Source: CAWGJF01 sp963822905 (lineage in GTDB: Bacteria > Bacteroidota > Ignavibacteria > Ignavibacteriales > Ignavibacteriaceae). From it: DNA of 64,000 nt. Shown piece by piece: positions 44,517 through 54,007 of the stretch (positions are counted from its first letter, which is position 1; each line of letters begins with the position of its first letter). Below the pieces are notes generated by a model. It worked only from the letters and a program-made list of their open reading frames with translations, ran no database searches and had not been told where the DNA came from. The translations under genes and the position numbers were made by a program. The stretch lies in contig CAWGJF010000001.1 of the NCBI GenBank assembly GCA_963822905.1, positions 1,178,001-1,242,000 on the forward strand, read 5' to 3'.

Positions 44517-45703
44517 CTATTCACAAGGACCTAACTCGGACTCTATGTTTTCTTTAATATATACTGAGTGATAGTGAAGAAACTTATATCCTTCCTCGGA
44601 CATATAGTAACCAGGGTGAGGGTAATTTTCAATTGTGTTAAGGATTCCATTTATCTTATTACATGAAGCTTCTGCGTTGCCACGGGCATAAAACTTTTGC
44701 AATGTTTGTAAAGAATCTACCCAGTTTACAACTAATAATTGTTGATCTCTCAGCCATCCATATTGATATAAATCTCCAACATATCCTATAAGGTTAGTAA
44801 TCATCTGGCTTGTTGATACTGTTGGGCGGGGTGGGATGAACTTATCAATGCAATATCCCATAAGTGAACGAGCAGTTTCATCTGGCTCATTAGGTTGATA
44901 ATCAATAACTGCTTTTAGATCGATGGTTCCCCAAATTTTGTTAAAAGCGTATCTGCAATATTTAATCTAATAGTCCAAAATTGTTCATTGTCTAAACGAT
45001 TTGTTAATAAATTATTCAAGTCGGCAAAATTCAATTCAGATAAAAGCTGTAGAGCTCGGATTTTTTTTGAATGATCTATATCGTTAATAAAGGTGTTTAC
45101 TAACTCATCTGACATTTCTAAACCGTATTTTTGTACGAGAGATTCCATTGCTAAATACCCACGATTAGAATTTGGATTTAAATCATTTTCCCAAAAATAT
45201 AATAGATCAGTTTTTGCTTCAGCTTCAGCTTCTGGAACATTTGATAAAATAAGCGGTAACGCATTAAAAGTATATGAATTTATATTTGGAAGACCCACAT
45301 TGTTTATTAATTCTAAAACATAATCGTATGTTGAATAATCATTGATCAGCATTAATAAATATGTTGCGTGAACCTTTTCAGCTAATGGGTCAAGTGGAAA
45401 TTCTTCGTTAGAAAATTCGTCAGACCTGGCAATGTAATCAAGTAATCTATCTCTTAAGACTTCTTCAGTTTCATTTAATCTATAAAAAGCATCAATAAAT
45501 TTGGATTGTATGATTGGGGGTTTTATCTCATATAAGTCCACTAAGTCTGGATATGCGTCAATAAAATCGGCATAAATAATTGCATCCACCGCAGGGCCAC
45601 AAATATAAATATTTTGATTATACAGATCATCAATCAGATTTTCTTGTCCCAGAATATAAATTGATGATAGGCAATAAATAATGGCTATAATTGTTTTTTT
45701 CAT
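44517..45703 (-). pseudogene. Secreted HEAT-like helical repeat protein gene with one frameshift
   Basis: ATG at 45703 (GGAG 7 nt upstream) opens a signal peptide (…CLSSIYILGQE) and a helical repeat region (IRALQLLSELNFADLNNLL) that stops at GEPSI. One base lost or gained in AAAATTTGGGG at about 44936 makes the frame continue as GTIDLKAVIDYQPNEPDE and on to …NIESELGPCE. The repaired protein is about 395 residues. The helical repeats resemble HEAT or ankyrin-free armadillo-type folds, probably for protein binding. The start overlaps the upstream gene's stop by 4 nt (ATGA). Confidence 0.68.
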
Positions 45704-47004
45704 TTGTTGTCTCCATTTCCAATTATTGATCCACATCGCACAAGTATTCTATATTTATACTCATCAACCATGCTTTGAATTATTTCACGATTATGAAGTT
45801 TTTGTTCAAGTTTAAGGTGCTCTGGATCATCTTGAATTAATAAATGTTCATTCACTAAATAATCAGTTTTATATGCATTATAAAAATTAATCCAAAATTT
45901 TTCTTTAATTTTTTGTAAGATTCCCTGTTGAGCTGCAAGGTAGGTAACATAATCACTGCACTTAACTGAAATCATTTCAGGTATTGAATAATAACTATTT
46001 TGATACTTTTCGATATAATGAAGCCAATCATTAAGGTGTTCAGTTTCATGAGTTTCCAATATTTCTTTAAAGGCAAATCCATCATGAATACCACTAATAT
46101 TCCATAGTGGATAGTAATAATGAGCAGTAATTGAATTAAACAAATCAAGACACCTATCCAATGTTAATTGATCAATCTCATCTTTACTATTTATAATTGT
46201 CGCATTTATGTATGGATCAGTTATATTATCTTCACAAATATATTTTACATAGTTCATAGTTACATACTGATTGGAGAAATCAAACTTTAGCTTTTGTCTT
46301 TGCGGATCAAAACATAAACCGATGTCATTTTCATCATAAAAATATATATCTGAACTTTCAGAAGCTCTTTTTCCAGCCGCAAAAAATCCCATAACTCCAG
46401 GGTCTCTGTCGCAGCCAGGCATATTTGTAAAAAATGATGGATCGCGATTTTCAAATGCTAATGGTGGCATTTCTTCAATATAGTTTTCATCACATTCTGG
46501 TGCATATGAGCAATCAGGAGGAGGTTGTGCTGAAAATATAACGGTTGTACCCGTTTGGTTTTGCCAATAGGAACCAGCATAATATTTTATATTATATTGA
46601 TAGGTACTAGTTTGTTCAATCCAAGATCCGGATTCTATTAGCTGACTTCCAGAACAAGTTCCATATACTTTTATTGTTACAGGTGTCCCCGCTGGCAATT
46701 GACCAATAGACCATTCTGGTCCAGAATATATACAACTAGCACATGGTGGTGTGCAAGAAACCAACTGTGTTTGCCCCCCAGCATTAATTTCAATACCCTT
46801 TAAATAACCCCAATAAAGACCTCCTGAATTTATTCCTCCATGTACCCCCCAATAAAAAGGCATTGTAAAAGTAACGCTTTCAATTTCATCACCTTGGATT
46901 TCGCTAAGCAGAATCTCTTCTTTTATCTCTACCTGCGAAAAAGAGGTTTGGAAAAAGAGAAGAAGAGAAAAAACTGCCAGGAATAAAATAGTTTTGCTAT
47001 TCAT
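45700..47004 (-). CDS. Secreted cysteine-rich protein with an HExxH motif, function unknown
   Basis: A 434-residue protein with a signal peptide (…FFQTSFSQ). The N-terminal half is beta-rich with several cysteines (SCTPPCASC, PDCSYAPEC). The C-terminal half is helical and contains HETEH at about residue 315 (LETHETEHLNDWLHYIEKY), which fits the HExxH zinc-binding pattern of zincins. A downstream Glu (SIPEMIS) could be a third ligand. No T9SS tail is present. No family is recognised, and metallopeptidase activity is only a possibility. First gene of a three-gene operon whose members are all exported. Confidence 0.6.
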   Translation of the reverse strand: MNSKTILFLAVFSLLLFFQTSFSQVEIKEEILLSEIQGDEIESVTFTMPFYWGVHGGINSGGLYWGYLKGIEINAGGQTQLVSCTPPCASCIYSGPEWSIGQLPAGTPVTIKVYGTCSGSQLIESGSWIEQTSTYQYNIKYYAGSYWQNQTGTTVIFSAQPPPDCSYAPECDENYIEEMPPLAFENRDPSFFTNMPGCDRDPGVMGFFAAGKRASESSDIYFYDENDIGLCFDPQRQKLKFDFSNQYVTMNYVKYICEDNITDPYINATIINSKDEIDQLTLDRCLDLFNSITAHYYYPLWNISGIHDGFAFKEILETHETEHLNDWLHYIEKYQNSYYSIPEMISVKCSDYVTYLAAQQGILQKIKEKFWINFYNAYKTDYLVNEHLLIQDDPEHLKLEQKLHNREIIQSMVDEYKYRILVRCGSIIGNGDNK

Positions 47005-47240
47005 AGTCTCTTCTGAATTAATTTGTTGGAAAAAAGAATTGTATTAAGAATGAAAAAAAGATATGACTCATACATCCTCCCTTATTTATTACCCTTATAA
47101 CAAATAAGGGTAAAATATTTTACGAAGTCAAATTATTTTTAATTTAACAATTCATAACATTTTACGTTCAGCAACTAAATATTGTTTTTTCCTGTTGGAA
47201 TGGCAGGTGCTAATTTTTTTCTTAATAAAAAATTAATATA
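47005..47240. other. Intergenic region with a 10-bp inverted repeat
   Basis: Upstream of the HExxH gene. It contains TTACCCTTAT (47089-47098) and its complement (47104-47113) with a 5-nt spacer, about 85 nt before the start codon. This could be an operator or the leftover of a terminator. The rest shows nothing recognisable. Confidence 0.4.
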
Positions 47241-47266
47241 AAAAACCCCCGCAAGTACGGGGGTTT
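47241..47266 (-). terminator. Terminator of the 963-residue T9SS gene
   Basis: CCCCCG (47246-47251) and CGGGGG (47258-47263), identical to the hairpin at 40552 including the loop. Confidence 0.85.
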
Positions 47267-47308
47267 GTAATTCTGATTTGTCTTCATAGCCTTTCATACT
47301 TCGACAAG

Positions 47309-47328
47309 CCTGTCTGCCGTCAGGCAGG
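47309..47328. repeat. Short palindromic element, second copy
   Basis: Same 20-nt imperfect palindrome and same flanks as at 40621; duplicated together with the module. Confidence 0.6.
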
Positions 47329-47340
47329 CTCAGTATGACA

Positions 47341-50232
47341 CTATTTCATTAACATAAGTTTCTTAGCAGAAGTGAAGTTAGGTGTATCAAGTCTGTAAAT
47401 GTAAACACCACTTGCAAGATTGGAAGCATTGAAGTTCACTTCATATCTTCCTGCCTTCTGGGTTTTATTTACAAGAGTTGTTACTTCTTCACCAAGCATA
47501 TTATAAATCGCTAATTTAACCAATCCATCCTGGGCAGTTGAATATTTAATTGTCGTGCTCGGGTTGAACGGGTTTGGATAGTTCTGATCAAGAGCGAACT
47601 CAAGAGGAGCAACTATATCAACATTCACTTCGTTTGAATATTCAAATGTTCCGTCAAAGTCAACTTGTTTTAACCTGTAAGTATAACTTCCGGCAGTTAC
47701 ATTATTATCAGTATATGTGTAAGTGTGAGTTTCAGTGCTTGTACCGAATCCACCAACAAAACCAATTTTCTGATATTCACCGGTATTAGATTTTCTTTCG
47801 ATATCAAATCCCTGGTTGTTGATCTCAGTTGCTGTTGCCCAGTTAAGCTGGATTTTATTATCAACAACATTAGCAGCAAATGATGTTAGTTCAACAGGCA
47901 GAATGTACTCACCATAAATACAGAAGTTATCAACTGCCCACCACCAGTCCCATCCTGGCTGTACTGATCTCAACCTAAACATTACATTCGATTGTCCAAC
48001 TAACAATGCTGTTGCATCTACTACTTCGTGTGTATTACGTACATCAACTCCAACCTGGTCCCAAATTCCAGTCCAGGTTGATCCGCCATCTGTACTAGCT
48101 TCAACGTGTGCTTCATCTGATGCCAGCAGGAATCTCCAGTCGTTATCAAATTCAACCCATACCATCTCGGTATATTGACTTAGATCAAACGTCTGTGATA
48201 GTGTTGCAGTTGAAAGTACTGTTGTACCTGAACCACAAAGATCAGCATCAGCTGCAAATACATTACCTGTTGCTGTTGCAGGCATAGTATATGGTCTTGC
48301 TAATGTTGATATGTCCCAAACACAGGTTCCACCATCATTAGTTATTGTCCAGCCGCCTGCGCCTGCTTCAAAATCATCACAGTAAACTTCATCAATAACT
48401 ATACTTGGATTTGCTTCTGTAGTGAATGACCAGAGAGGACCGGTTTGAGAACAGGTATCTCCAATTTCAACTATTCTCCAATAATATGTAGTTGAATATG
48501 AAAGCGGACCACCAGTGATATTCCAGCTTGTTGCAAGAGTACCGCTTTGTACTAAAGGTAATGAAGCAGGGTTTGTTCCGAAATATGTTTCGTTAGTATT
48601 TGCACCTGCACCATTACTCCAGCTTAATTGTGAAAGTGATGCTGAAACACCTGATGCACCATCTGCAGGATTTGGATTTGATGCTGCATCAACAGAGCAG
48701 GGAGCGCTGAATATAAATGAAGCTATCCTTGTATTCCAATTAAAGCTTCCGTTAGAAGGTATATATTCGTTAGCATACCAAAATGTTTGATCATCAGTTG
48801 GGTCGACACTCATATGTGTATAATCTCCCCATCTGCTTAAGCCACCTGTTTGTGATCCTGCACCGGCGAAAATAGTACTTTCAGCCATGGTCATTGTACC
48901 AAGAGGATCTCCATCTTGTCTTCCAGTAAATCTTATTTCAGGATGGATAGTGGTGCTTGAAACTGAATAGCCAAGGGCAATATCACCAACTCCATTCATT
49001 GCAATGCTTCCCATCCATCTTTCCTGGCCATCTGCCGGAGCATAAGTACCTTCCTGGTATAATGTCCAGCCGGCACCTGTATTTCTTAATTCATACCACC
49101 TTACGCCTGCACGACCACCGCCGGCATCAATAGAATGGCATGTAACCATAGATTGATGAGAACCAAAATTTCTATATTGTTGTCGTTGCATCAATCTGTC
49201 AGACAGACCATCCAATGTAGTTGTTGTTCCTAATTGTTGGATACTGTTAATTGTAGTAAAAGCGGAAACTGAAGTAGTTAATGGGCCCGTAAAAGTAGAA
49301 TTAGCCGGGGTAACCCAATCTACATGAAATTCATAAGTATGAAGACTATTAGTACCTAATGAAGTAAAATAATTAGGCGCACCTGTTGGCGGAGGTGTAA
49401 CACCGTCCCAATCTGATGGAAGGAATGAACCACCAGCAGAAGTAGAATTTGTAAAATACACATATTGTGCAGGATTACCATTTAACATCTCTGCTCTTTC
49501 AAATGCAGCAGTATATGTTCCAACAAAGGAAGGTGCAAACCTGTTAACAGACATGTAATATCCGTCAGGCCATATTCCATAATGTGGATAATCCGGAAAT
49601 TGTGGGAACTCAAATCCATAACGATACCAGGCTCCTGTGGGATCTCCTGTTTGAGATATTGCTATCAATATGTATTCTGGTCCGTTACCGCCATTTGGTA
49701 ATGAGAATTCACTTGCGAACCACCTGTCAGCCTCTTGATCATATAGTACGACAGGATCACCATCATTCAAACTGCTTGACCAGGGACCGGGAAATCCAGA
49801 CCAAAGTGTCCCAAGATTAAAAGGACCTAAAAGTGAAGTTCCAGCCTTATCCCATATCTGGTAACGAACATTCACCATCATCATAACATTATTAGGCCCA
49901 ACCGAACAAGTAACATCTGGTGGGGCATAAATATCGTGAGGAACTCCTTCAAAATTTTGAATAATTGTTGCGCCGGCAACTGAACCATTAGTTTCCTGTA
50001 ATGCCGGATCTTTTTTGTATTGATGATTACCAAGAGGTATCTCGCGCCACGGTCTAATATCACCTTCCCAAAATGGTTGAGAAATGGGAACATTCACCAT
50101 ATCCCTGAGGGGTATAGATAAATCGTTATTTATGGAATGAAATACCTGTGGAGTGGAGTTTTCCAATTGTGCAAATGTATTACACCAGGAAAAAGCCACC
50201 AAAACTAAAACAACTGAAAAGAATTTTTGCAT
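47341..50232 (-). CDS. Large secreted T9SS protein with unassigned N-terminal domain
   Basis: A 963-residue secreted protein. The signal peptide ends CNTFAQLE. An N-terminal domain of about 520 residues (DVTCSVGPNNVMMMVN, DPVVLYDQEADRWFASEF, GIWPDGYYMSVNRF, RWMGSIAMNGVGDIALGYS) looks like a beta-propeller but is not a family I can name. The C-terminal 430 residues are almost identical to the FN3/jelly-roll/FN3/T9SS tail of the gene at 40653. The tail sends the protein through T9SS and is then cleaved or linked to the surface. Start ATG has GGAG nearby. Confidence 0.82.
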   Translation of the reverse strand: MQKFFSVVLVLVAFSWCNTFAQLENSTPQVFHSINNDLSIPLRDMVNVPISQPFWEGDIRPWREIPLGNHQYKKDPALQETNGSVAGATIIQNFEGVPHDIYAPPDVTCSVGPNNVMMMVNVRYQIWDKAGTSLLGPFNLGTLWSGFPGPWSSSLNDGDPVVLYDQEADRWFASEFSLPNGGNGPEYILIAISQTGDPTGAWYRYGFEFPQFPDYPHYGIWPDGYYMSVNRFAPSFVGTYTAAFERAEMLNGNPAQYVYFTNSTSAGGSFLPSDWDGVTPPPTGAPNYFTSLGTNSLHTYEFHVDWVTPANSTFTGPLTTSVSAFTTINSIQQLGTTTTLDGLSDRLMQRQQYRNFGSHQSMVTCHSIDAGGGRAGVRWYELRNTGAGWTLYQEGTYAPADGQERWMGSIAMNGVGDIALGYSVSSTTIHPEIRFTGRQDGDPLGTMTMAESTIFAGAGSQTGGLSRWGDYTHMSVDPTDDQTFWYANEYIPSNGSFNWNTRIASFIFSAPCSVDAASNPNPADGASGVSASLSQLSWSNGAGANTNETYFGTNPASLPLVQSGTLATSWNITGGPLSYSTTYYWRIVEIGDTCSQTGPLWSFTTEANPSIVIDEVYCDDFEAGAGGWTITNDGGTCVWDISTLARPYTMPATATGNVFAADADLCGSGTTVLSTATLSQTFDLSQYTEMVWVEFDNDWRFLLASDEAHVEASTDGGSTWTGIWDQVGVDVRNTHEVVDATALLVGQSNVMFRLRSVQPGWDWWWAVDNFCIYGEYILPVELTSFAANVVDNKIQLNWATATEINNQGFDIERKSNTGEYQKIGFVGGFGTSTETHTYTYTDNNVTAGSYTYRLKQVDFDGTFEYSNEVNVDIVAPLEFALDQNYPNPFNPSTTIKYSTAQDGLVKLAIYNMLGEEVTTLVNKTQKAGRYEVNFNASNLASGVYIYRLDTPNFTSAKKLMLMK

Positions 50233-50480
50233 TATGTCTCCATTGTTTGTTTAATGAATGATTATTTAAATAAAAGCTAGATTAAAAAACGTCAGAAGGA
50301 TTTTAGAATATGAGCTGCAGGATTTGTATAATAATTTAATTTTACTCTTAAAAATAAAGACCCCTATAAATTTCAAATCGGTTGAAAAAAGTATAATATT
50401 ATTTTCAATAAGATCAAAAGGAAAAAACCTAAAATAGAATAATTTGTAAACCTTATTTATAAATAAAAAACAACTAATCA

Positions 50481-51806
50481 TTAACGCACTAAAATCATTT
50501 TTTTCGAATTTCTAAAATTTGGTGTATTCAGCGTATATATATAAATTCCGCTTGATAGGCTTTGCTTGCCGGCAGGCAGGTCTTCAGCATTGAACTCAAT
50601 TTGGTATGTCCCTGCCAGTTGGTTCTCATTTACTAACACTGCAACCAATTTACCTAATAAATTGTAAACAGACAATTTTACAAAACTATCTTCAGAAATT
50701 GAGTAAGTTATTTTAGTAGCAGGGTTGAACGGGTTCGGATAATTTTGATTAAGGCAAAATTCTTTTTTAATAAAATCTCCATTCTCAGTAACAGCACTAA
50801 CAATTGGAGGTTTATATTTTAGAATAACTCCATCCTTACCTACAGCAATACCATGAAGTGAATCCTGAAATGTCAGATCCGAAATAATTGCATTTCCCGG
50901 AGTTGGTATAGAATTCCACGTATACCCGGAATCCAGGCTGTAAATTAATTTTTGCTGATAACCCAATGAAGCCCAGGCTTCAAGTGCGGTTCTAAAATCT
51001 ACATCATTTGCAACACCGGGCATTCCAATATATTTATAATCCCAATGTAATCCTCCATCCGATGTGCGAATCATTCCAACACCAAAGAACTCAAAGTCTC
51101 CACCTACTCCTATCACATTTAATGAATCAAATAAATGAATTTGCCAAAAAGGATCGGCAGGTGCAAATGAGGGATCAATTGCATTCCAGAGATCTCCTCC
51201 GTTTGTGGTGTTCCAGATTACGCCACCATATTCCAAAACACCCCCGGAAGCATAACCATATTGGGAGTTATAGAATTTTATATCTTTGACGGGGAAAAAA
51301 GCAAAAACTGATGAATCAATTACAGCATGCTGCCAGGTATTGCCTCCATTAGTTGTTTTAACCATTGGATAAGGTTTTCCTCCCATCCAACCCTTTAACG
51401 AATCTGTAAACAGAATACAATTAATAAAGTAATTTTCCTCAGGATAGTATCGCTTACTCCAATTTATACCACCATCTGTAGTTTTAAGTAATTCCGTACC
51501 AAAGGGAACATTTGATACATTCCAGGAAGACGCCCAACCAAGATTTTTATTTAGGAAGAATACATCATAGATATTATTCGTAGTTTTACTGTTCTGTGCA
51601 ACCCAATCAACACCACCGTTTGAGGACTGAATTATAGTTCCTGAGTCACCTACCGCCCATCCATTTAAGCTGTCGACAAAATAAACTGATCTAAGATACT
51701 TATCAGTCGGACTATTCACAGACTCCCAGGTGCCTTGTGCAGAAAGAGTAACTTGCCGGAATAGTATAAAAATTAATATATAAGGAAATGTATTTAATTT
51801 ATTCAT
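50481..51806 (-). CDS. Secreted YCF48/BNR-like propeller protein with T9SS tail
   Basis: A 441-residue secreted protein: signal peptide ending VTLSAQ, then a YCF48-like/BNR propeller with repeated VYFVDSLNGWAVGDSGTI-type blades (ILFTDSLKGWMGG, TSDGGLHWDYKY, LTFQDSLHGIAVGKDG). The T9SS type A tail has QNYPNPFNPATKITYS and ends NSKKMILVR. Within the tail, six or seven extra residues (PAGKQSL) are encoded by a palindromic repeat (see 50557-50582). ATG at 51806 starts the signal peptide; the frame runs 36 codons further upstream without one. No purine-rich ribosome-binding site is seen. Confidence 0.8.
   Translation of the reverse strand: MNKLNTFPYILIFILFRQVTLSAQGTWESVNSPTDKYLRSVYFVDSLNGWAVGDSGTIIQSSNGGVDWVAQNSKTTNNIYDVFFLNKNLGWASSWNVSNVPFGTELLKTTDGGINWSKRYYPEENYFINCILFTDSLKGWMGGKPYPMVKTTNGGNTWQHAVIDSSVFAFFPVKDIKFYNSQYGYASGGVLEYGGVIWNTTNGGDLWNAIDPSFAPADPFWQIHLFDSLNVIGVGGDFEFFGVGMIRTSDGGLHWDYKYIGMPGVANDVDFRTALEAWASLGYQQKLIYSLDSGYTWNSIPTPGNAIISDLTFQDSLHGIAVGKDGVILKYKPPIVSAVTENGDFIKKEFCLNQNYPNPFNPATKITYSISEDSFVKLSVYNLLGKLVAVLVNENQLAGTYQIEFNAEDLPAGKQSLSSGIYIYTLNTPNFRNSKKMILVR
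50557..50582 (-). repeat. Palindromic element inserted in frame in a coding sequence
   Basis: On the minus strand GACCTGCCTGCCGGCAAGC... contains the TGCCGGCA palindrome and matches the CCTGCCTG core of the elements at 40621, 47309 and 51985. It encodes DLPAGKQSL between EFNAE and SSGIYIY. Related tails in this window read NASNLASGVYIY, without those residues. Confidence 0.65.
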
Positions 51807-52147
51807 TGAACAGGATAGCAAATAAAATTTGCAATTATCAGCTTTATAAATAAAACAGAAATACTCGTTGTCAGCTATTCTGTAATTTTTTCTCTTCAAT
51901 CTGATTACTGTCAAAAATAAATAATCTAATGGATAATAAAGCTATTATTTAGAATTTAATTAGCGGGGATAAATGATTATTTTTACCTGCCTACCATCAG
52001 GCAGGTTAACAAAAATTAATCCGAAATTTATGTTTAGTATGCAAGGTAATTTCCTAACAAAAATTGTTATAATATTTGTTGTGCTAAACATTTTTTCTGC
52101 TTTAAGGGTAATTACTCCATTTGATCGGAAATATTGTAATTAATAAA
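51807..52147. other. Intergenic region between divergent genes
   Basis: No gene recognised. It contains the palindrome at 51985 and must hold promoters for both neighbours. A near-match to the -7 box (AATATTTG) lies upstream of the glycosyltransferase gene. Confidence 0.4.
51985..52006. repeat. Short palindromic element (ACCTGCCT / AGGCAGGT)
   Basis: Perfect 8-bp arms with a 6-nt loop. Shares the CCTGCC core with the elements at 40621, 47309 and 50557. Confidence 0.65.
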
Positions 52148-53122
52148 ATGAATACTATCTCAATTATTGTTGCTGCCAAGAATGAAGAGGCAAATGTATC
52201 CGAAATGATTAATTGTCTTTCAGAACAAAGTTTTGGAAATGATAATTTTGAATTAATAATAGTGAATGATGGGTCGGTTGATGAAACATCGGAAAAAATA
52301 TTAATTAATAAATCTAAAATCAGATCTTTGAAGTTGGTTGAGATTAATAAGAATGAATCCAAAGGTAAGCGAAATGCTTTGTCTGCTGGTATAGCTGAAT
52401 CAATCCATCCAATTATCTGTATTACAGATGCAGACTGCCTTCTACAAAAAAACTGGTTGAAATCTTTTTCTGAAAAATTCAATGAAGGATATGATTTTGT
52501 ATTCGGTTTAGCTCCTTTTATACAGGAGAAAAATCTTGTTAATAAAATTTCCTGTTATGAAAATTTCCGTGGTTCTTTACTTGCAATTGCAATGACAAAC
52601 CTGGGATTGCCATACACTGCAGCGGCAAGAAGTTTTGGCTTTAGCAAAAAAGCATTTGAAAAAGTTGAAGGTTATAAAAATACTTGTGATACACTTAGCG
52701 GTGATGATGATTTACTTTTGAGGGAAGCAGTTAAGAATAAGATGAAAATCGGGATTGTTACGGGTGAAGACTCGTTAGTTTTCAGCGAAACAAAATCTAC
52801 ATTCAAAGATTATTTTAAACAGCGGGCAAGACACACACAAAGTTCGTTTCATTATTTGTTTAAGCAGCAAATTGTTCTTGCAATTTTTCATCTATTGAAT
52901 TTATTGTTCTTATTCTCTCCCTTATTAACATTCATCGATAAAATATTTATTATTCCTTTCATAGTAAAAATAGTTTCAGACCTGGTAATAGGATTATCAT
53001 TTCAAAAAAAAATCGGTTACAAATTTTCATTTTTTGAAATTGTATATCTCCAGGTTATTTACGAAGTCTTTTTAGTCATACATTTTTTTAATGCTTTATT
53101 TAAAAAAGCTGAGTGGAAATGA
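52148..53122 (+). CDS. Family 2 glycosyltransferase, membrane-associated
   Basis: A protein of about 324 residues. The N-terminal GT-A domain has ISIIVAAKNEEANV, the nucleotide-sugar motif VNDGSVDETSE, and the DxD-type ITDADC at about residue 97. The acceptor-side signature is GDDDLLLREAV, with a Q-x-x-R-W-like KQRARHTQ. Two C-terminal membrane segments follow (about 240-300). It resembles polysaccharide or glycolipid glycosyltransferases. An upstream TTG at 52121 is possible, but ATG at 52148 starts exactly at the conserved domain. The next gene overlaps by 4 nt. Confidence 0.87.
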   Translation: MNTISIIVAAKNEEANVSEMINCLSEQSFGNDNFELIIVNDGSVDETSEKILINKSKIRSLKLVEINKNESKGKRNALSAGIAESIHPIICITDADCLLQKNWLKSFSEKFNEGYDFVFGLAPFIQEKNLVNKISCYENFRGSLLAIAMTNLGLPYTAAARSFGFSKKAFEKVEGYKNTCDTLSGDDDLLLREAVKNKMKIGIVTGEDSLVFSETKSTFKDYFKQRARHTQSSFHYLFKQQIVLAIFHLLNLLFLFSPLLTFIDKIFIIPFIVKIVSDLVIGLSFQKKIGYKFSFFEIVYLQVIYEVFLVIHFFNALFKKAEWK

Positions 53123-53931
53123 GACGCGAACCCACTGAAGAAAAAATTGAAATGCGAAATAACTTAGGGATAAACCCTGCTTCGGTTTTACCTGTACAAA
53201 AGGGAATGTTCGTTAAAGAAATCATTTCACAGGAAATTATTTTAGAAAATTTATTTGTTCTCGATCTTGGCTCTGGTGAAGGCGGAACCTCTGTAGTTTT
53301 TTCAAATACAAGTAAAGTTATAAGCTTTGACATAAAACTAAACCGCCTGAAAAAACAATCTTATTCTTCTTCAATAAAAAGAATAAATGGGAACGCAGTT
53401 ACTTTGCCATTTAAAAATGATTTATTTGATTTAATAATCCTCCAGGATGTTATTGAGCACGTACCGGGAATAGAAAAACTATTAGCGGAAGTTTTAAGAG
53501 TTCTTAAACAAGGCGGACATATTTATATAAGCACACCAAACAGGTATTCATTAATTAATGTATTATCTGATCCACATTGGGGAAAGCCGTTTATCAGCTT
53601 GTTAGACAGGGAACAGATTAAGAAATATTTTTTAAAGAGATTCAGAAAAGATGAATTGAACCGAAAAGACATCGCTCAATTATTTTCATTAAACAAAATA
53701 AATTTGATATTTGACGGGCAATTTGAAAAGAAATTAAATACGGAATTTGCAGTCGACTGGCTGGTAAAAGGTAAAGAGGGAATAATCTGGAACGAATTCC
53801 ACAAGAAGCTTTTAAGATTTTCAAAATTCATTAAAGTGGACAAAATATTATTAAAAGCTGCAAACGGAAATTATGGGTTTGTAAATAAATATTTCACACC
53901 TACTTTTTATTTTCTGCTAAAGAAAAAATAA
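53119..53931 (+). CDS. SAM-dependent methyltransferase (class I)
   Basis: A protein of 270 residues with a class I methyltransferase core: VLDLGSGEGGTSVVFSNT (SAM loop), ISFDIK (acidic strand), NAVTLPFKNDLFDLIILQDVIEH and LRVLKQGGHIYISTPNRYS. The ATG at 53119 overlaps the glycosyltransferase stop (ATGA) and is preferred over a GTG two codons earlier. Methyltransferases next to GT2 genes often modify a glycan or lipid, which is an inference here. Confidence 0.85.
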   Translation: MRREPTEEKIEMRNNLGINPASVLPVQKGMFVKEIISQEIILENLFVLDLGSGEGGTSVVFSNTSKVISFDIKLNRLKKQSYSSSIKRINGNAVTLPFKNDLFDLIILQDVIEHVPGIEKLLAEVLRVLKQGGHIYISTPNRYSLINVLSDPHWGKPFISLLDREQIKKYFLKRFRKDELNRKDIAQLFSLNKINLIFDGQFEKKLNTEFAVDWLVKGKEGIIWNEFHKKLLRFSKFIKVDKILLKAANGNYGFVNKYFTPTFYFLLKKK

Positions 53932-54007
53932 TTTTTGAATTAACAGGTTTTAACAAAACTGATTGTTAAATTAGTATCTATCTGATTATCAATTATGACT
54001 TATTAAA

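Larger units (their letters stand above)
47240..48578 (-). repeat. Copy C of the duplicated T9SS C-terminal module with its terminator
   Basis: Partner of copy B (40552-41890), with no indels between them over the whole stretch. Confidence 0.88.
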
